From: an uncultured Coriobacteriaceae bacterium | Lineage (GTDB): Bacteria; Actinomycetota; Coriobacteriia; Coriobacteriales; Eggerthellaceae | Assembly: GCA_900550055.1 (NCBI GenBank) | Contig: URQU01000001.1 | Span: forward strand, 62,001-126,000 | Direction of reading: 5' to 3' | DNA: 64,000 nucleotides | Shown here: piece by piece, positions 41,291 to 50,009 of the stretch | Layout of the letters: each line of letters opens with the position of its first letter | Numbering within the stretch: position 1 is the stretch's first letter | Made by a program: the position numbers and the translations under genes | The notes under the pieces: generated by a model | What the model was told of the DNA's origin: nothing | The model's database searches: none | Seen by the model: only the letters and a program-made list of their open reading frames with translations

Positions 41291-41770
41291 GCCCGACCGC
41301 CTTCCTTACGTCATTCGAAATCGCGTCCCGGCGCCGCGCGTCGGGGGCTTTTTATCCAGTAGCACATGGTAGCAAAACCTCGCACAGGCTCTGTTAACAG
41401 TCCATGCTGTCTCGCATTGCGGAACGCTGAAGCGTCCTTATCGCCGTCTACGCGAGGCCGGAGAACCTACCGCAATTGCCGCTGCTGGCTCGTTCTGCCA
41501 GCCTCTTCCGCCTTCCATTGCTTTCCTTGCCGTCGCGTCCTTGTCTGATGTCTCAGCCGATAAAGCCCAAACAACCGCAATAACTCCGCCGCAGCTTACG
41601 TTTCCGTCCGCACGCCCTTCTTCCCCGGCCTTTCGGCTCCGCGCCCGCAAACCCTTCTTTCCAAGCTCGTCAGTCTCCTTCCTGCGCTGTATTCGCCATC
41701 AGAATAACCCCAGGTGAACCGCATAAAAACTTGTGTGCAACCAGTGAATGCCGCAGACTGTCCCCTTTAC
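41291..41770. other. Intergenic region without a supported gene
   Basis: About 480 bases of mixed composition. Open frames on both strands lack ribosome sites and motifs. Nothing further is recognised before the operator at 41771. Confidence 0.5.
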
Positions 41771-41791
41771 GTTGTACGCAAAGCGTTGTAC
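41771..41791. promoter_or_regulatory. GTTGTAC direct-repeat operator before the toxin-antitoxin-like pair
   Basis: GTTGTAC-GCAAAGC-GTTGTAC has a 14-bp period; the second copy overlaps the palindrome TTGTACAA and a TACAAT -10-like element (41789-41794). Two GC hairpins follow (41820-41842 and 41868-41887) in the leader. The position suggests autoregulation by the antitoxin-like protein. Confidence 0.6.
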
Positions 41792-41932
41792 AATAATACG
41801 AACCACGCACTCACACAAGTTGCGCCGGCGGAGCCCGGCGCAACGCTGGTAATCGCTGCGGGGAGCAACGGCCGGCTGATCGGCCGTCCGCCCGTTTCCC
41901 CGTGCAGCGAAGCGGGACGATTGGAGGTTGCA

Positions 41933-42301
41933 ATGGGCGAGGCAATGGTCACCGGCCGCATGGCGCCCGGCAAGAAGCGTCGCGGCGGCCTTGTGCTGCA
42001 GCGGGAGGGCCTCACAGCTTCCCAGGCTATCAACCGCATGTACGACAAGCTCATCGAGAACGGCGACGCGTCGTTTCTCACGGGCATCGTGGCGGCGGAG
42101 GACGAAGCGGCCTGGGATAACGCCGTGGAGTTCGTCGATTCCCTCTCCGAACCCGTATGCGACGGCGCATCCGATGCCGACGATGAAGCGTCCTCGGCGC
42201 TGGTCGACAGCGCTTTCGAGCACGGCGACCTGCCGCCCGATGGCCCGGACCTTGCGGCCATCGCCCGCGCCGCGCGATTCTCCTCGCGGGGGGTGATCTA
42301 G
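41933..42301 (+). CDS. RelB/DinJ-type antitoxin-like protein
   Basis: A 122-residue protein. The N-terminal ~50 residues (PGKKRRGGLVLQREGLTASQAINRMYDKLIENGDASFL) match the ribbon-helix-helix pattern of RelB/DinJ antitoxins (GLT.SQAIN.MYD). The rest is acidic and probably disordered until it binds its partner. ATG 41933 follows GGAGG at 41923-41927; the longer frame upstream is unsupported. It is followed after one base by a PIN-like gene, the standard antitoxin-toxin order, and preceded by the direct-repeat operator. Confidence 0.75.
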   Translation: MGEAMVTGRMAPGKKRRGGLVLQREGLTASQAINRMYDKLIENGDASFLTGIVAAEDEAAWDNAVEFVDSLSEPVCDGASDADDEASSALVDSAFEHGDLPPDGPDLAAIARAARFSSRGVI

Positions 42302-42302
42302 C

Positions 42303-42767
42303 ATGCCTCAGGCCCGTGTCCTGCTTGGTACCGAAGTCGTCATGGACTTCATGAACGAGCGCCAACCGTTCTACCAGCAAACGCGCATGCTCATGGTCGC
42401 CGGCCGCGTGGGCGAGTTCGACTTGTGGGTAACCGCCCCGCAGGTGGTCGACCTCGTCTACCTGCTCTCCGAGGGCGGCAAGCCCGAGCTGCTGCCGCGC
42501 GCCATGGAACGCATCCGCGGCCTGCGCACCTTTGTGCAGGTAGCGGACCTCACCGCCGCGAACGTCGACCGCATGCTGGCCTCGTCGGGGCAAAACCCCG
42601 AGGGTCAGCTCATGGTCAACGCCGCCATCGACCTGCGCGCGGACTTCCTGCTCACGCACGATCCCGGCGGCCTGGAAAACGGCCTGGTCAAGGTCATGAA
42701 CGTGCCGGGCATGTTCGAATGGCTGTGCGAGAACCGCGACCTGGACTACACGCAAATCGAGATTTAG
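42303..42767 (+). CDS. PIN-domain-like protein (toxin position) with altered active site
   Basis: A 154-residue protein starting one base after the antitoxin-like gene. VLLGTEVVMDFMNERQPFYQQT corresponds to the PIN start (VLLDTNVLLDFLLxRxPF), and LRADFLLTHDPGGLEN corresponds to the second acidic motif (ADxLLTxD). The first catalytic Asp is Gly (LLGTE) and the following Asn is Glu. Nuclease activity is therefore doubtful, or the Glu may substitute. It may have become a co-repressor or a new effector. The gene ends 64 bases before the htpG promoter. Confidence 0.7.
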   Translation: MPQARVLLGTEVVMDFMNERQPFYQQTRMLMVAGRVGEFDLWVTAPQVVDLVYLLSEGGKPELLPRAMERIRGLRTFVQVADLTAANVDRMLASSGQNPEGQLMVNAAIDLRADFLLTHDPGGLENGLVKVMNVPGMFEWLCENRDLDYTQIEI

Positions 42768-42798
42768 CGAAGCCTTTTCGCTGTCACCTTCCTGTCAC

Positions 42799-42826
42799 TT
42801 GACACTCCCAAGTGCCAGACTACAAT
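42799..42826 (+). promoter_or_regulatory. Sigma-70 promoter of htpG
   Basis: TTGACA (42799-42804), a 16-base spacer and TACAAT (42821-42826): near-consensus -35 and -10 elements immediately upstream of the CIRCE-type repeat. Confidence 0.85.
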
Positions 42827-42831
42827 CGAAA

Positions 42832-42858
42832 TTAGCACTCAAGCTGTGAGACTGCTAA
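42832..42858. promoter_or_regulatory. CIRCE element (HrcA operator) upstream of htpG
   Basis: TTAGCACTC-N9-GACTGCTAA: the exact CIRCE left arm, nine-base spacer, and right arm with one mismatch to GAGTGCTAA. It overlaps the expected transcription start, so HrcA repression of htpG is predicted. Confidence 0.88.
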
Positions 42859-42860
42859 CG

Positions 42861-42883
42861 CGCCCCGCACCTGCGGGGCGTTT
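42861..42883 (+). other. Hairpin in the htpG leader
   Basis: CGCCCCGC/GCGGGGCG with an ACCT loop, followed by TTT, lies between CIRCE and the coding region. It could be an mRNA-stability or attenuation element. Confidence 0.5.
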
Positions 42884-43023
42884 CATTCGCCAGGGCATGC
42901 ACGGCCCGGCGCCCTACCTGCGGCGGGCGCCGCAAGCCCGCATTCCCCATATGAACGAAGCGCCCTCGTGCCGCGCGACAGGTCCCGCAGCACCGAAGCA
43001 CGAACGGAAAGGAAGCGCCGCAC

Positions 43024-44979
43024 ATGCGCAAGTTCAAGACAGAGAGCAAGAAGCTGCTCGACCTGATGATCAACTCCATCTACACCAACCGCGAGATCTT
43101 CCTGCGCGAGCTCATCTCCAACGCGTCGGACGCCGTCGACAAGCTGTACTTCAAAAGCCTCACCGACTCCAGCATCCAGCTGACGAAGGACCAGCTCGGC
43201 ATCGACGTCGCCTTCGACAAGGACGCCCGCACCATCACCGTGTCCGACAACGGCATCGGCATGACGCAGGAGGACCTGGACCGCAACCTGGGCACCATCG
43301 CCCATTCCGACTCCATGGCCTTCAAACAGGAGAACGCCGAGCAGCAGGGCGACGACGTCGACATCATCGGCCAGTTCGGCGTGGGCTTCTACAGCGCGTT
43401 CATGGTGGCCAAGTCTGTGCGCGTGGTGTCGAAGGCCTACGGCAGCGACCAGGCGTGGGCTTGGGAGTCCGACGGCGTCGAGGGCTACACCATCGAGGAG
43501 GCCCAGCGCGAGGGCAACGGCACCGACATCATCCTGACCCTGAAGGACAACACCGACGAGGAGAACTTCGACCAGTTCCTCAGCGAGTACGGCCTGAAGG
43601 ACCTCATCAAGCGCTACAGCAACTACGTGCGCTACCCCGTGCGCATGGAGGTTTCGAAGTCTCGCCAGAAGCCCAAGCCCGAGGACGCCGGCGACGACTA
43701 CAAGCCCGAGTATGAGCAGTACACCGAGGTCGAGACCATCAACTCCATGGTGCCGATCTGGAAGCGCAGCAAGTCCGACGTACAACAGGAAGAGTACAAC
43801 GAGTTCTACAAGCAGACCTTCCACGACTTCACCGACCCGGCCGCCACGTTCTCCATCCACGCCGAGGGCGCGCTGTCCTACGACGCGTTGCTGTTCATCC
43901 CCGGCCGCGCGCCGTACGACCTGTACAGCAAGGATTACAAGAAGGGCCTGGAGCTGTACAGCTCCAACGTGCTGATCATGGAGAAGTGCGAGGACCTGCT
44001 GCCCGACCACTACAACTTCGTCCGCGGCGTCGTGGACAGCCAGGACCTCACGCTCAACATCTCGCGTGAGACGCTGCAGCAGAACAACCAGCTGCACGCC
44101 ATCGCCCGCAAGGTGGAGAAGAAGGTCACCAGCGAGCTGAAGAAGATGCTGAAGAACGATCGCGCTGCCTATGAGAAGTTCTTCGAGGACTTCGGCCGCG
44201 GCCTGGAGTACGGCATCTACACCAGTTACGGCATGCTGAAGGATGAGCTGGCCGACCTGCTGCTGTTCTACAGCGCCAAGGAGCAGAAGATGGTCACGCT
44301 GGCCGAGTACCTTGAGGCCATGCCCGCCGACCAGAAGTCCATCTACTACGCCGCCGGCGACAGCATCGACCGCCTGGCCAAGCTGCCCATCGTGAACACG
44401 GTGCTCGGCAAGGGCTACGACGTGCTGCTGTGCACGAAGGATGTCGACGAGTTCTGCTTCCAGGCCATGATGACCTACGGTCCCGAGGCAGAGCAGGATG
44501 CCGAGGGCAAGGACATCGAGGGAACCGGCCCTAAGGAGCTCAAGAACGTGGCGTCGGGCGACCTGGACTTCGCCTCCGAGGAGGAGAAGAAGGAGGCCGA
44601 GGAAGCCGAGAAGGACAACGAGGCCCTGCTCGCCGCCATGAAGGAGCAGCTCGGCGACGCGGTCACCAGGGTGGCCGTGTCCACGCGTCTGACCGATGCG
44701 CCGTCCGCCGTCACCACCGAGGGCCCCGTGTCGCTTGAGATGGAGCGCCTCATGTCGCAGATGCCCGACGGCATGGGCGAGGTGAAGTCGCAGCGCGTGC
44801 TCGAGCTGAACGCGAAGCACCCGGTGTTCCAGGTGCTCAAGGACGCCCAGTCCGCCGGCGATGCCGAGAAGGTGAAGCTCTACACCGAGATCCTGTACGA
44901 CCAGGCGCTCATCGTCGAGGGCATGCCCATCGCCGACCCGGTCGCCTACGCGAACGCGGTCACGAAGCTGATGGCGTAA
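43024..44979 (+). CDS. htpG: Chaperone HtpG (Hsp90)
   Basis: ATP-dependent Hsp90 chaperone of 651 residues. The N-terminal GHKL ATPase motifs are clear: REIFLRELISNASDAVDKL, VSDNGIGMTQEDL, and GQFGVGFYSAFMVA. The middle domain (SLYSSNVLIMEKCEDLLPDH, DSQDLTLNISRETLQQN with the catalytic Arg loop) and C-terminal dimerisation domain follow. An acidic Glu/Lys-rich stretch (about 515-540) links the middle and C-terminal domains. AAGGAAG precedes the start. Expression is predicted to be HrcA-controlled through the upstream CIRCE element, which is unusual for htpG in many Gram-positive bacteria. Confidence 0.98.
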   Translation: MRKFKTESKKLLDLMINSIYTNREIFLRELISNASDAVDKLYFKSLTDSSIQLTKDQLGIDVAFDKDARTITVSDNGIGMTQEDLDRNLGTIAHSDSMAFKQENAEQQGDDVDIIGQFGVGFYSAFMVAKSVRVVSKAYGSDQAWAWESDGVEGYTIEEAQREGNGTDIILTLKDNTDEENFDQFLSEYGLKDLIKRYSNYVRYPVRMEVSKSRQKPKPEDAGDDYKPEYEQYTEVETINSMVPIWKRSKSDVQQEEYNEFYKQTFHDFTDPAATFSIHAEGALSYDALLFIPGRAPYDLYSKDYKKGLELYSSNVLIMEKCEDLLPDHYNFVRGVVDSQDLTLNISRETLQQNNQLHAIARKVEKKVTSELKKMLKNDRAAYEKFFEDFGRGLEYGIYTSYGMLKDELADLLLFYSAKEQKMVTLAEYLEAMPADQKSIYYAAGDSIDRLAKLPIVNTVLGKGYDVLLCTKDVDEFCFQAMMTYGPEAEQDAEGKDIEGTGPKELKNVASGDLDFASEEEKKEAEEAEKDNEALLAAMKEQLGDAVTRVAVSTRLTDAPSAVTTEGPVSLEMERLMSQMPDGMGEVKSQRVLELNAKHPVFQVLKDAQSAGDAEKVKLYTEILYDQALIVEGMPIADPVAYANAVTKLMA

Positions 44980-45122
44980 GCGGCAGCTTGCAGCACGCGG
45001 CACGCTGCCCGGGAGCGCCTGCGCAACCCGGCGGCCTGCGGCCCCGCCGTCCCGAGCGGCACGCCCGCGCCCGGTACGCGGCCCCGACCGCCCGTCACCT
45101 GCCGAAAGCCATTCCGAATGTG

Positions 45123-45160
45123 AAGCCTGCCGGCCCTCAACAGGGCCGGCAGGCTTTTTG
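45123..45160 (+). terminator. Rho-independent terminator after htpG
   Basis: AGCCTGCCGGCCCT pairs with AGGGCCGGCAGGCT around a CAAC loop and is followed by TTTTTG. Confidence 0.88.
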
Positions 45161-45178
45161 TATTATGATGTTCACGCT

Positions 45179-45316
45179 ATGCAGAAGAACGTTCACGAAA
45201 TATTCCAGATGATCGAAACGCCGCTTATCAGCTTCACGGTGGTGGTGCTGAGCTGCGTGTGCTTCCTGCTGTCGCTGTGGATCATCATGATCTTGGTTAG
45301 GCTCGTGGTGGGATGA
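45179..45316 (+). CDS. Small single-pass membrane protein upstream of trkH
   Basis: A 45-codon frame starting at ATG 45179. The protein has a short polar N-terminus (MQKNVHEIFQMIETP) and one long hydrophobic helix (LISFTVVVLSCVCFLLSLWI, then IMILVRLVV). TATTAT at about 45161-45166 could be a -10 element, which would leave a very short leader, and no ribosome site is seen. It ends 50 bases before trkH in the same orientation. Small one-helix proteins sometimes accompany K+ transporters; a link here is an inference. Confidence 0.5.
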   Translation: MQKNVHEIFQMIETPLISFTVVVLSCVCFLLSLWIIMILVRLVVG

Positions 45317-45365
45317 GCTTGCAACGGCACATCTCGCGCGCCGGGCGGCGGGGGTAGGCACCGCT

Positions 45366-46901
45366 ATGTGGCAGCGCTTCACGTGGTATGACGTCAGGGT
45401 CATCGGCCATTATCTGGGCATGTTGGTGCTTTTCTCATCCGTGGCGCTTGTCGCGCCGCTGGCCACCGCCATTGTGCTCCGCGAATGGATCCCTGCAAGC
45501 CATTACCTGCTTTCCATAGGGTTATCGCTCATCGTCGGGTCGGCGTTGCGTTTCCTGCGCATCGAACCCGGGCGCCTGAACCGCCAGCAAGCGTTGGTGG
45601 TCACGGGCCTGGCGTGGGTGGTCCTGGCGTTCATGGCCACCATCCCGCTGTATCTTTCGGGCCACTACAACACGTTCCTTGATGCCATGTTCGATGGCGT
45701 TTCGGGCATCACCACCACGGGCGTCAGCATCATCTCCGACCTTGACCACCTTTCCTGTGCCGATAGCATGTGGCGCTTTGTCACGATCTTGCTTGGTGGC
45801 TTGGGCCTGGTAGTGGTGGCGTTGTCGTTCGGTCTGTTCGGCAAGCGCTCGGGCGCCAGCCTATATATGTCTGAGGGCCGCAGCGAGCACGTGGTCCCCA
45901 ACATCGTGCAAACCGCCCAGTTCATCGCAAAGTTGTCGCTGGGCTTCATCTGCGTGGGAACCGCCGTGCTGGCCGTCATGTGCGCGTTCGCCGGCATGGA
46001 GGCGTCGCGCGCGTTCCTCAACGGCCTATGGTTGGCCATTTCCAGCTTCTGCACCGGCGGCTTCGCGCCCATGAGCACGTCCATCCTGTACTACCATTCG
46101 TTCCCCATCGAAGTGGTGCTCATGCTGCTCATGATCATCGGATCGGTGAACTTCGTGCTGCACTCCGAGCTGTGGAAGGGGCACCTGAACGTGTACTTCC
46201 GCGACATGGAGATCCGCACCATGTTCATCTGGATCGCCGTGATGACCTTGGTGTTCGCCGCGTCGGTCTCGGCAAGCTCTGATTTCTCGAACCTGGCCAC
46301 CATGATGCGCCGCGGCGTGTTCCTGATCGTATCGGCGTTCTCCACCACGGGCTTCCAAAACGTCACCACCAACCAGTTGACCACGTCGCTGACCTCGGGC
46401 GCGTTCCTGGTCATCGCCGCGCTCATGTGCGTGGGCGGCGGCGCCGGATCAACGTCGGGCGGCATCAAGTTCAGCCGCATGGGCCTGATCATCAAGTCGC
46501 TCGTGGCCACGGTGAAGGAGACGCTGGCGCCCGACTCGGCGCGCGTGGTGGTGTCGTACTACCATCTGGGAAGGCGCATCCTGTCGCCTGAGGTGGTCAA
46601 GCAGGCCATGACCGTGTTCGTGCTGTACGTTGTCACCTACGCCGTGGGCGCGCTCGTGGGCATCGCGCACGGCTACGACGCCACGCAGTCCATCTTCGAA
46701 TCGGTGGCCATGGCCTCCAACGGCGGCATCTCGTCGGGCGTATGCTCCCAGGGCATGCCCGCGTCGCTCGAGCTGTTCTACATGCTGGAGATGTGGGCCG
46801 GCCGTCTGGAGTTCCTCACGTTGATTGCACTCATCGTCGAGGTCGTGGTGACGCTCGATCCGCGCAGAGTGGTGAAGAGCAGGCTGGTGAGGCGCTCATG
46901 A
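45366..46901 (+). CDS. trkH: TrkH-type potassium uptake protein
   Basis: A 511-residue membrane protein of the TrkH/KtrB superfamily with four pore-loop repeats: FDGVSGITTTGVS, WLAISSFCTGGFAPMS, VSAFSTTGFQNVTT and SVAMASNGGISSGV. A GGGAGSTSGGIKFSRM segment near residue 360 is the usual intramembrane loop. It needs a cytoplasmic TrkA/KtrA RCK partner, which is not in this window. Its stop overlaps by four bases (ATGA) the start of a secreted OB-fold-like protein gene. The ATG at 45366 is the first in frame. Confidence 0.95.
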   Translation: MWQRFTWYDVRVIGHYLGMLVLFSSVALVAPLATAIVLREWIPASHYLLSIGLSLIVGSALRFLRIEPGRLNRQQALVVTGLAWVVLAFMATIPLYLSGHYNTFLDAMFDGVSGITTTGVSIISDLDHLSCADSMWRFVTILLGGLGLVVVALSFGLFGKRSGASLYMSEGRSEHVVPNIVQTAQFIAKLSLGFICVGTAVLAVMCAFAGMEASRAFLNGLWLAISSFCTGGFAPMSTSILYYHSFPIEVVLMLLMIIGSVNFVLHSELWKGHLNVYFRDMEIRTMFIWIAVMTLVFAASVSASSDFSNLATMMRRGVFLIVSAFSTTGFQNVTTNQLTTSLTSGAFLVIAALMCVGGGAGSTSGGIKFSRMGLIIKSLVATVKETLAPDSARVVVSYYHLGRRILSPEVVKQAMTVFVLYVVTYAVGALVGIAHGYDATQSIFESVAMASNGGISSGVCSQGMPASLELFYMLEMWAGRLEFLTLIALIVEVVVTLDPRRVVKSRLVRRS

Positions 46902-47479
46902 TGCAGAAGAGAATGGCAGCCGCGGCGCTGGCGTTCGCGTTGGCGCTCCCCGTGTTCACGTGCTCGCAAGTCGCATTCGCCGACGAGCCGGCTGAAGGAG
47001 ACAATGCCGTCAACGTCACGCAGCTGCCCGACAGCTCGTTCATCTACGACACGTCCATCACGGACCTGAGCACGGCCGACACCTATTACGACAAGCAGAC
47101 GGTGCAGGTCACCGGCGAGGTGGTGGGCGATCGCATCACCGCCGGCGACGGCCGCCACTGCTGGCTGCAGCTGGCATCGCCCTCCGATTCGTCCACGGTG
47201 TCGGTTTACGTCACCAACGAATCCGCCGACAAGGTGGACACGTACGGCGCCTACGACCGCAAGGGCACCACGCTGCAGGTGCGCGGCACGTTCAATCTGG
47301 CGTGTCCCGACCACGACGGCGTATCCGATCTGCATGCGCAGGTGGTGACGGTCACGGAGAAGGGCAAGGCCACTCCCGACGAGTTCGACATCAACGTGTT
47401 CATCCCGGGCGTGGTCACCGTCATGATCGGCCTGGCCATGATGGTGGTGTTCTATCTGCTGCGCGAACGCCAGCGATAA
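46898..47479 (+). CDS. Membrane-anchored secreted protein, possibly OB-fold, coupled to trkH
   Basis: A 193-residue protein with an N-terminal signal peptide (MAAAALAFALALPVFTCSQVAFA), a beta-rich domain (about 60-150; TVQVTGEVVGDRITAGDGRH, then WLQL, SVYVT, LQVRGTFNL) whose order resembles an OB-fold, and a C-terminal membrane helix (VVTVMIGLAMMVVFYLL) with a basic end. The domain would face outside. It is translationally coupled to trkH (ATGA overlap), which suggests a role with K+ transport, but no such partner is described to my knowledge. Confidence 0.75.
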   Translation: MMQKRMAAAALAFALALPVFTCSQVAFADEPAEGDNAVNVTQLPDSSFIYDTSITDLSTADTYYDKQTVQVTGEVVGDRITAGDGRHCWLQLASPSDSSTVSVYVTNESADKVDTYGAYDRKGTTLQVRGTFNLACPDHDGVSDLHAQVVTVTEKGKATPDEFDINVFIPGVVTVMIGLAMMVVFYLLRERQR

Positions 47480-47497
47480 GGCAACAAGGAGGAGAGC

Positions 47498-48508
47498 TTG
47501 CAGAGAGCGCAGGTTGTGAAACTTGACCGCGGGTATCCGCTCGTGCGATGCGAAGACGGGCGCCTTGTGCGCTGCGAACACGCAACGGCCCTGGTCAAAG
47601 GGGAGAAGGTACGCGCCGTCATCGGAGATTTCGTTAAGGTGAACGCGCCGGAGGGCCACGACAAGGGCATCATCGAGTCCATCTGCCCGCGCGAGCGCGC
47701 CTTCGTGCGCAAAGACCCCACCGAGCGCGCCGTGCCCCAGGTGCTGGCGGCGAACTTCGACCGCGTCATCTTGGCCCAGCCGCTAGCCGAGGTGAACCTG
47801 CGCCGTCTGGAGCGCGAGTTGGTGCTGGCCTACGAGACCGGCGCCGCCGTCACGGTGGTGCTCACGAAGGCCGACCTGGCCGAGAGCGAGGAGCAGGTGG
47901 AGCAGGTGGCCGACCGCGTCCGCGCGCTGGCGGGCCCCGACGTGCGCACGCTGGTGGTGTCGGACGGCAACGCGGAAAGCGTGGAAGCCGTGCGCGCCCT
48001 CATGGCCCCCGGCACCACCACGGTGCTGGTGGGGAAGTCGGGCGTGGGGAAGTCCAGCCTGGTCAACATGCTCGTCGGCGAAGAGGTGCAGGAAACGGGC
48101 ACGGTTCGCGAGGGCGACGGCAAGGGTCGTCACACCACGGTCAGCCGCGAGATGGTGGCCATCCCCGGCGGAGGGTACGTGGTGGACATGCCCGGCGTGC
48201 GCGGCCTGGGGCTGTGGGACGCCGACGCGGGCATCGGCGCGGCGTTCGCCGACATCGAGCAGGCGGCGCAGCGGTGTCGCTTCCGCGACTGCAAGCACGA
48301 GAACGAACCGGGCTGCGCCGTGCGCGCCGCCGTCGAGTCCGGCGAGATAGCCCCCGAGCGTTTCGCCAGCTACCAGGCCCTCAAGCAGGAGACGGCCACG
48401 TTGCGCGACCGCCGCGAGGAAGCCCGCCGCATGCGCGGCGAGAAGGCCAGCGACAAGAAGCGCGGGGGCCAGGGCGGGCGTCCCAGCCGCGGCAAGCGCC
48501 GCCGTTAG
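47498..48508 (+). CDS. rsgA: Ribosome small-subunit-dependent GTPase A
   Basis: Circularly permuted GTPase that aids late 30S maturation. The 336-residue protein shows an N-terminal OB domain (about 1-70), permuted GTPase motifs (G4 TKADL, then G1 GKSGVGKSSLVNMLVG, then G3 DMPGVRG), and the C-terminal zinc knuckle CRFRDCKHENEPGCAV. A basic tail (KKRGGQGGRPSRGKRRR) probably binds RNA. It starts with TTG 47498 under a strong AAGGAGGAG site; no better in-frame start exists. Confidence 0.95.
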   Translation: MQRAQVVKLDRGYPLVRCEDGRLVRCEHATALVKGEKVRAVIGDFVKVNAPEGHDKGIIESICPRERAFVRKDPTERAVPQVLAANFDRVILAQPLAEVNLRRLERELVLAYETGAAVTVVLTKADLAESEEQVEQVADRVRALAGPDVRTLVVSDGNAESVEAVRALMAPGTTTVLVGKSGVGKSSLVNMLVGEEVQETGTVREGDGKGRHTTVSREMVAIPGGGYVVDMPGVRGLGLWDADAGIGAAFADIEQAAQRCRFRDCKHENEPGCAVRAAVESGEIAPERFASYQALKQETATLRDRREEARRMRGEKASDKKRGGQGGRPSRGKRRR

Positions 48509-48695
48509 CGCCTGCGACGTCCATAGCGTCTCCATCCGGTTGCCGGGCTGTTTCGCGCTCGTTCGCCAAAAACGCTACAATATAAGGGTTAACCGAAAGC
48601 AACGCGCACGTCGGCGTGCGGGTTTCGCGCCCGGTCCATGGCCGCGGCCCGGCAGCCCGCATTCGGCGTAAACGGACCCGAAACAAAGGACGTGC

Positions 48696-49991
48696 ATGAA
48701 TCCGGTCATCGTAATCCCGACGTTCGTGTCACCGCGCCGCCGAAAGGATTCCGGCAGCGTGATCGCCACGTACGACCACACCACCCCGCTGAGCAATCCC
48801 GGCGAGCTGCCGCGTCTGCTCACGTCTTTGCAGAAGGTTCGCGGCATCGGGCAGATCATCGTGCTGGTCGCCGCCGAATCCGCCATCTCCGACCAGGCCG
48901 CCGAGAAGGTGCAGGACATCGTTTCGCGCTTCCCCAGCCTCAACATCGCCATCATCGGCGCCGACGAGTGCAAGCTCGTGCAGCAGCGCATGGAGCAACT
49001 GGGCCTGGGTAAGCTGTCGAAGGAGATCGGCCTTGCTGGCTACGGCGTCATCCGCAATCTGGGATTGGTGCTTGCCAACGTCATGGGCTTCGACTCCATC
49101 GTGTTCCTCGACGACGACGAGGTCATCGACGACGCTGACTTCCTGCAGAAGGGCGTCTACGGCCTGGGCAAGCTCACGCGCAAGGGCGTGCCCATCCTGG
49201 CGAAGACCGGCTACTACCTGAACTCCGAGGGCTCGTACCTGTCGAAGAGCCAGGACAAGTGGTACAACCATTTCTGGCAGCAGGGCAAGGCGTTCAACAA
49301 GTGGATAACGAAGGCCATGCGCGGCCCGCGCCTGTCGCGCAGCAATCATGTGTGCGGCGGCTGCCTGGCCATTCACAAGGAGGCGTTCAAGCGCCTGTCG
49401 TTCGACCCGTGGGTCGCTCGCGGCGAGGACCTTGACTACATGCTGAACCTGCGCATGTACGGCAGCGACATCTGGTTCGACAACCAGTGGAGCCTGCGCC
49501 ACCTGCCGCCGGCGTCCACCAGCGAGGGCACGCGCTTCCGCCAGGATATCTACCGCTGGCTCTACGAGTACCGCAAGATGGAGTACAGCCGCACGCAAAT
49601 CGACTTGATGCAGGTCAAGCCGCAGTCCCTCGAGCCCTACCCGGGCCCGTTCCTGGAGCCGGGCATCACGAAGCGCATTCGCATCACGGCCATCCTGCGC
49701 AGCCTTGCCCGCAAGGACAAGAAGGCGTACCGCCAGGCCGCCAAGGCCGCGCGCACCGAGGCCGTCATGTACGCGCAGCGCAACTGCTCGAAGTACTTCG
49801 AGCTCCAGTTCGTGTGGCCCGAGCTCATGGCGCGCATGGACAGCGACCAAATCTTGCACACGGCCATCGTGCAGTCCGTGGCGCGCCGCCAAGCGGCGGC
49901 GAACATGGCGGCGGCGTTCCCCGTGGCGGGTGCCGGTGCCGGCGTCGACCCGGGTGTGACCAGCGAGATCCGTCTGAACATAGCCGAATAG
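48696..49991 (+). CDS. Family 2-like glycosyltransferase (GT-A fold)
   Basis: A 431-residue soluble protein. The N-terminus VIVIPTFVSPR and QIIVLVAAES have the GT-A nucleotide-sugar binding look, FLDDDEVIDD (about 142-151) is the metal-binding DxD region, and VCGGCLAIHKEAFKRLSF...GEDLDYMLNLRMYG matches the GT2 acceptor/ED motif. No membrane helix is seen. The sugar and acceptor are unknown; cell-envelope or polysaccharide work is likely. The C-terminal ~30 residues are Ala-rich. Close to the next permease gene (18 bases) but no functional link is apparent. Confidence 0.82.
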   Translation: MNPVIVIPTFVSPRRRKDSGSVIATYDHTTPLSNPGELPRLLTSLQKVRGIGQIIVLVAAESAISDQAAEKVQDIVSRFPSLNIAIIGADECKLVQQRMEQLGLGKLSKEIGLAGYGVIRNLGLVLANVMGFDSIVFLDDDEVIDDADFLQKGVYGLGKLTRKGVPILAKTGYYLNSEGSYLSKSQDKWYNHFWQQGKAFNKWITKAMRGPRLSRSNHVCGGCLAIHKEAFKRLSFDPWVARGEDLDYMLNLRMYGSDIWFDNQWSLRHLPPASTSEGTRFRQDIYRWLYEYRKMEYSRTQIDLMQVKPQSLEPYPGPFLEPGITKRIRITAILRSLARKDKKAYRQAAKAARTEAVMYAQRNCSKYFELQFVWPELMARMDSDQILHTAIVQSVARRQAAANMAAAFPVAGAGAGVDPGVTSEIRLNIAE

Positions 49992-50009
49992 GGAAGGTGG
50001 CGCGGCGTA

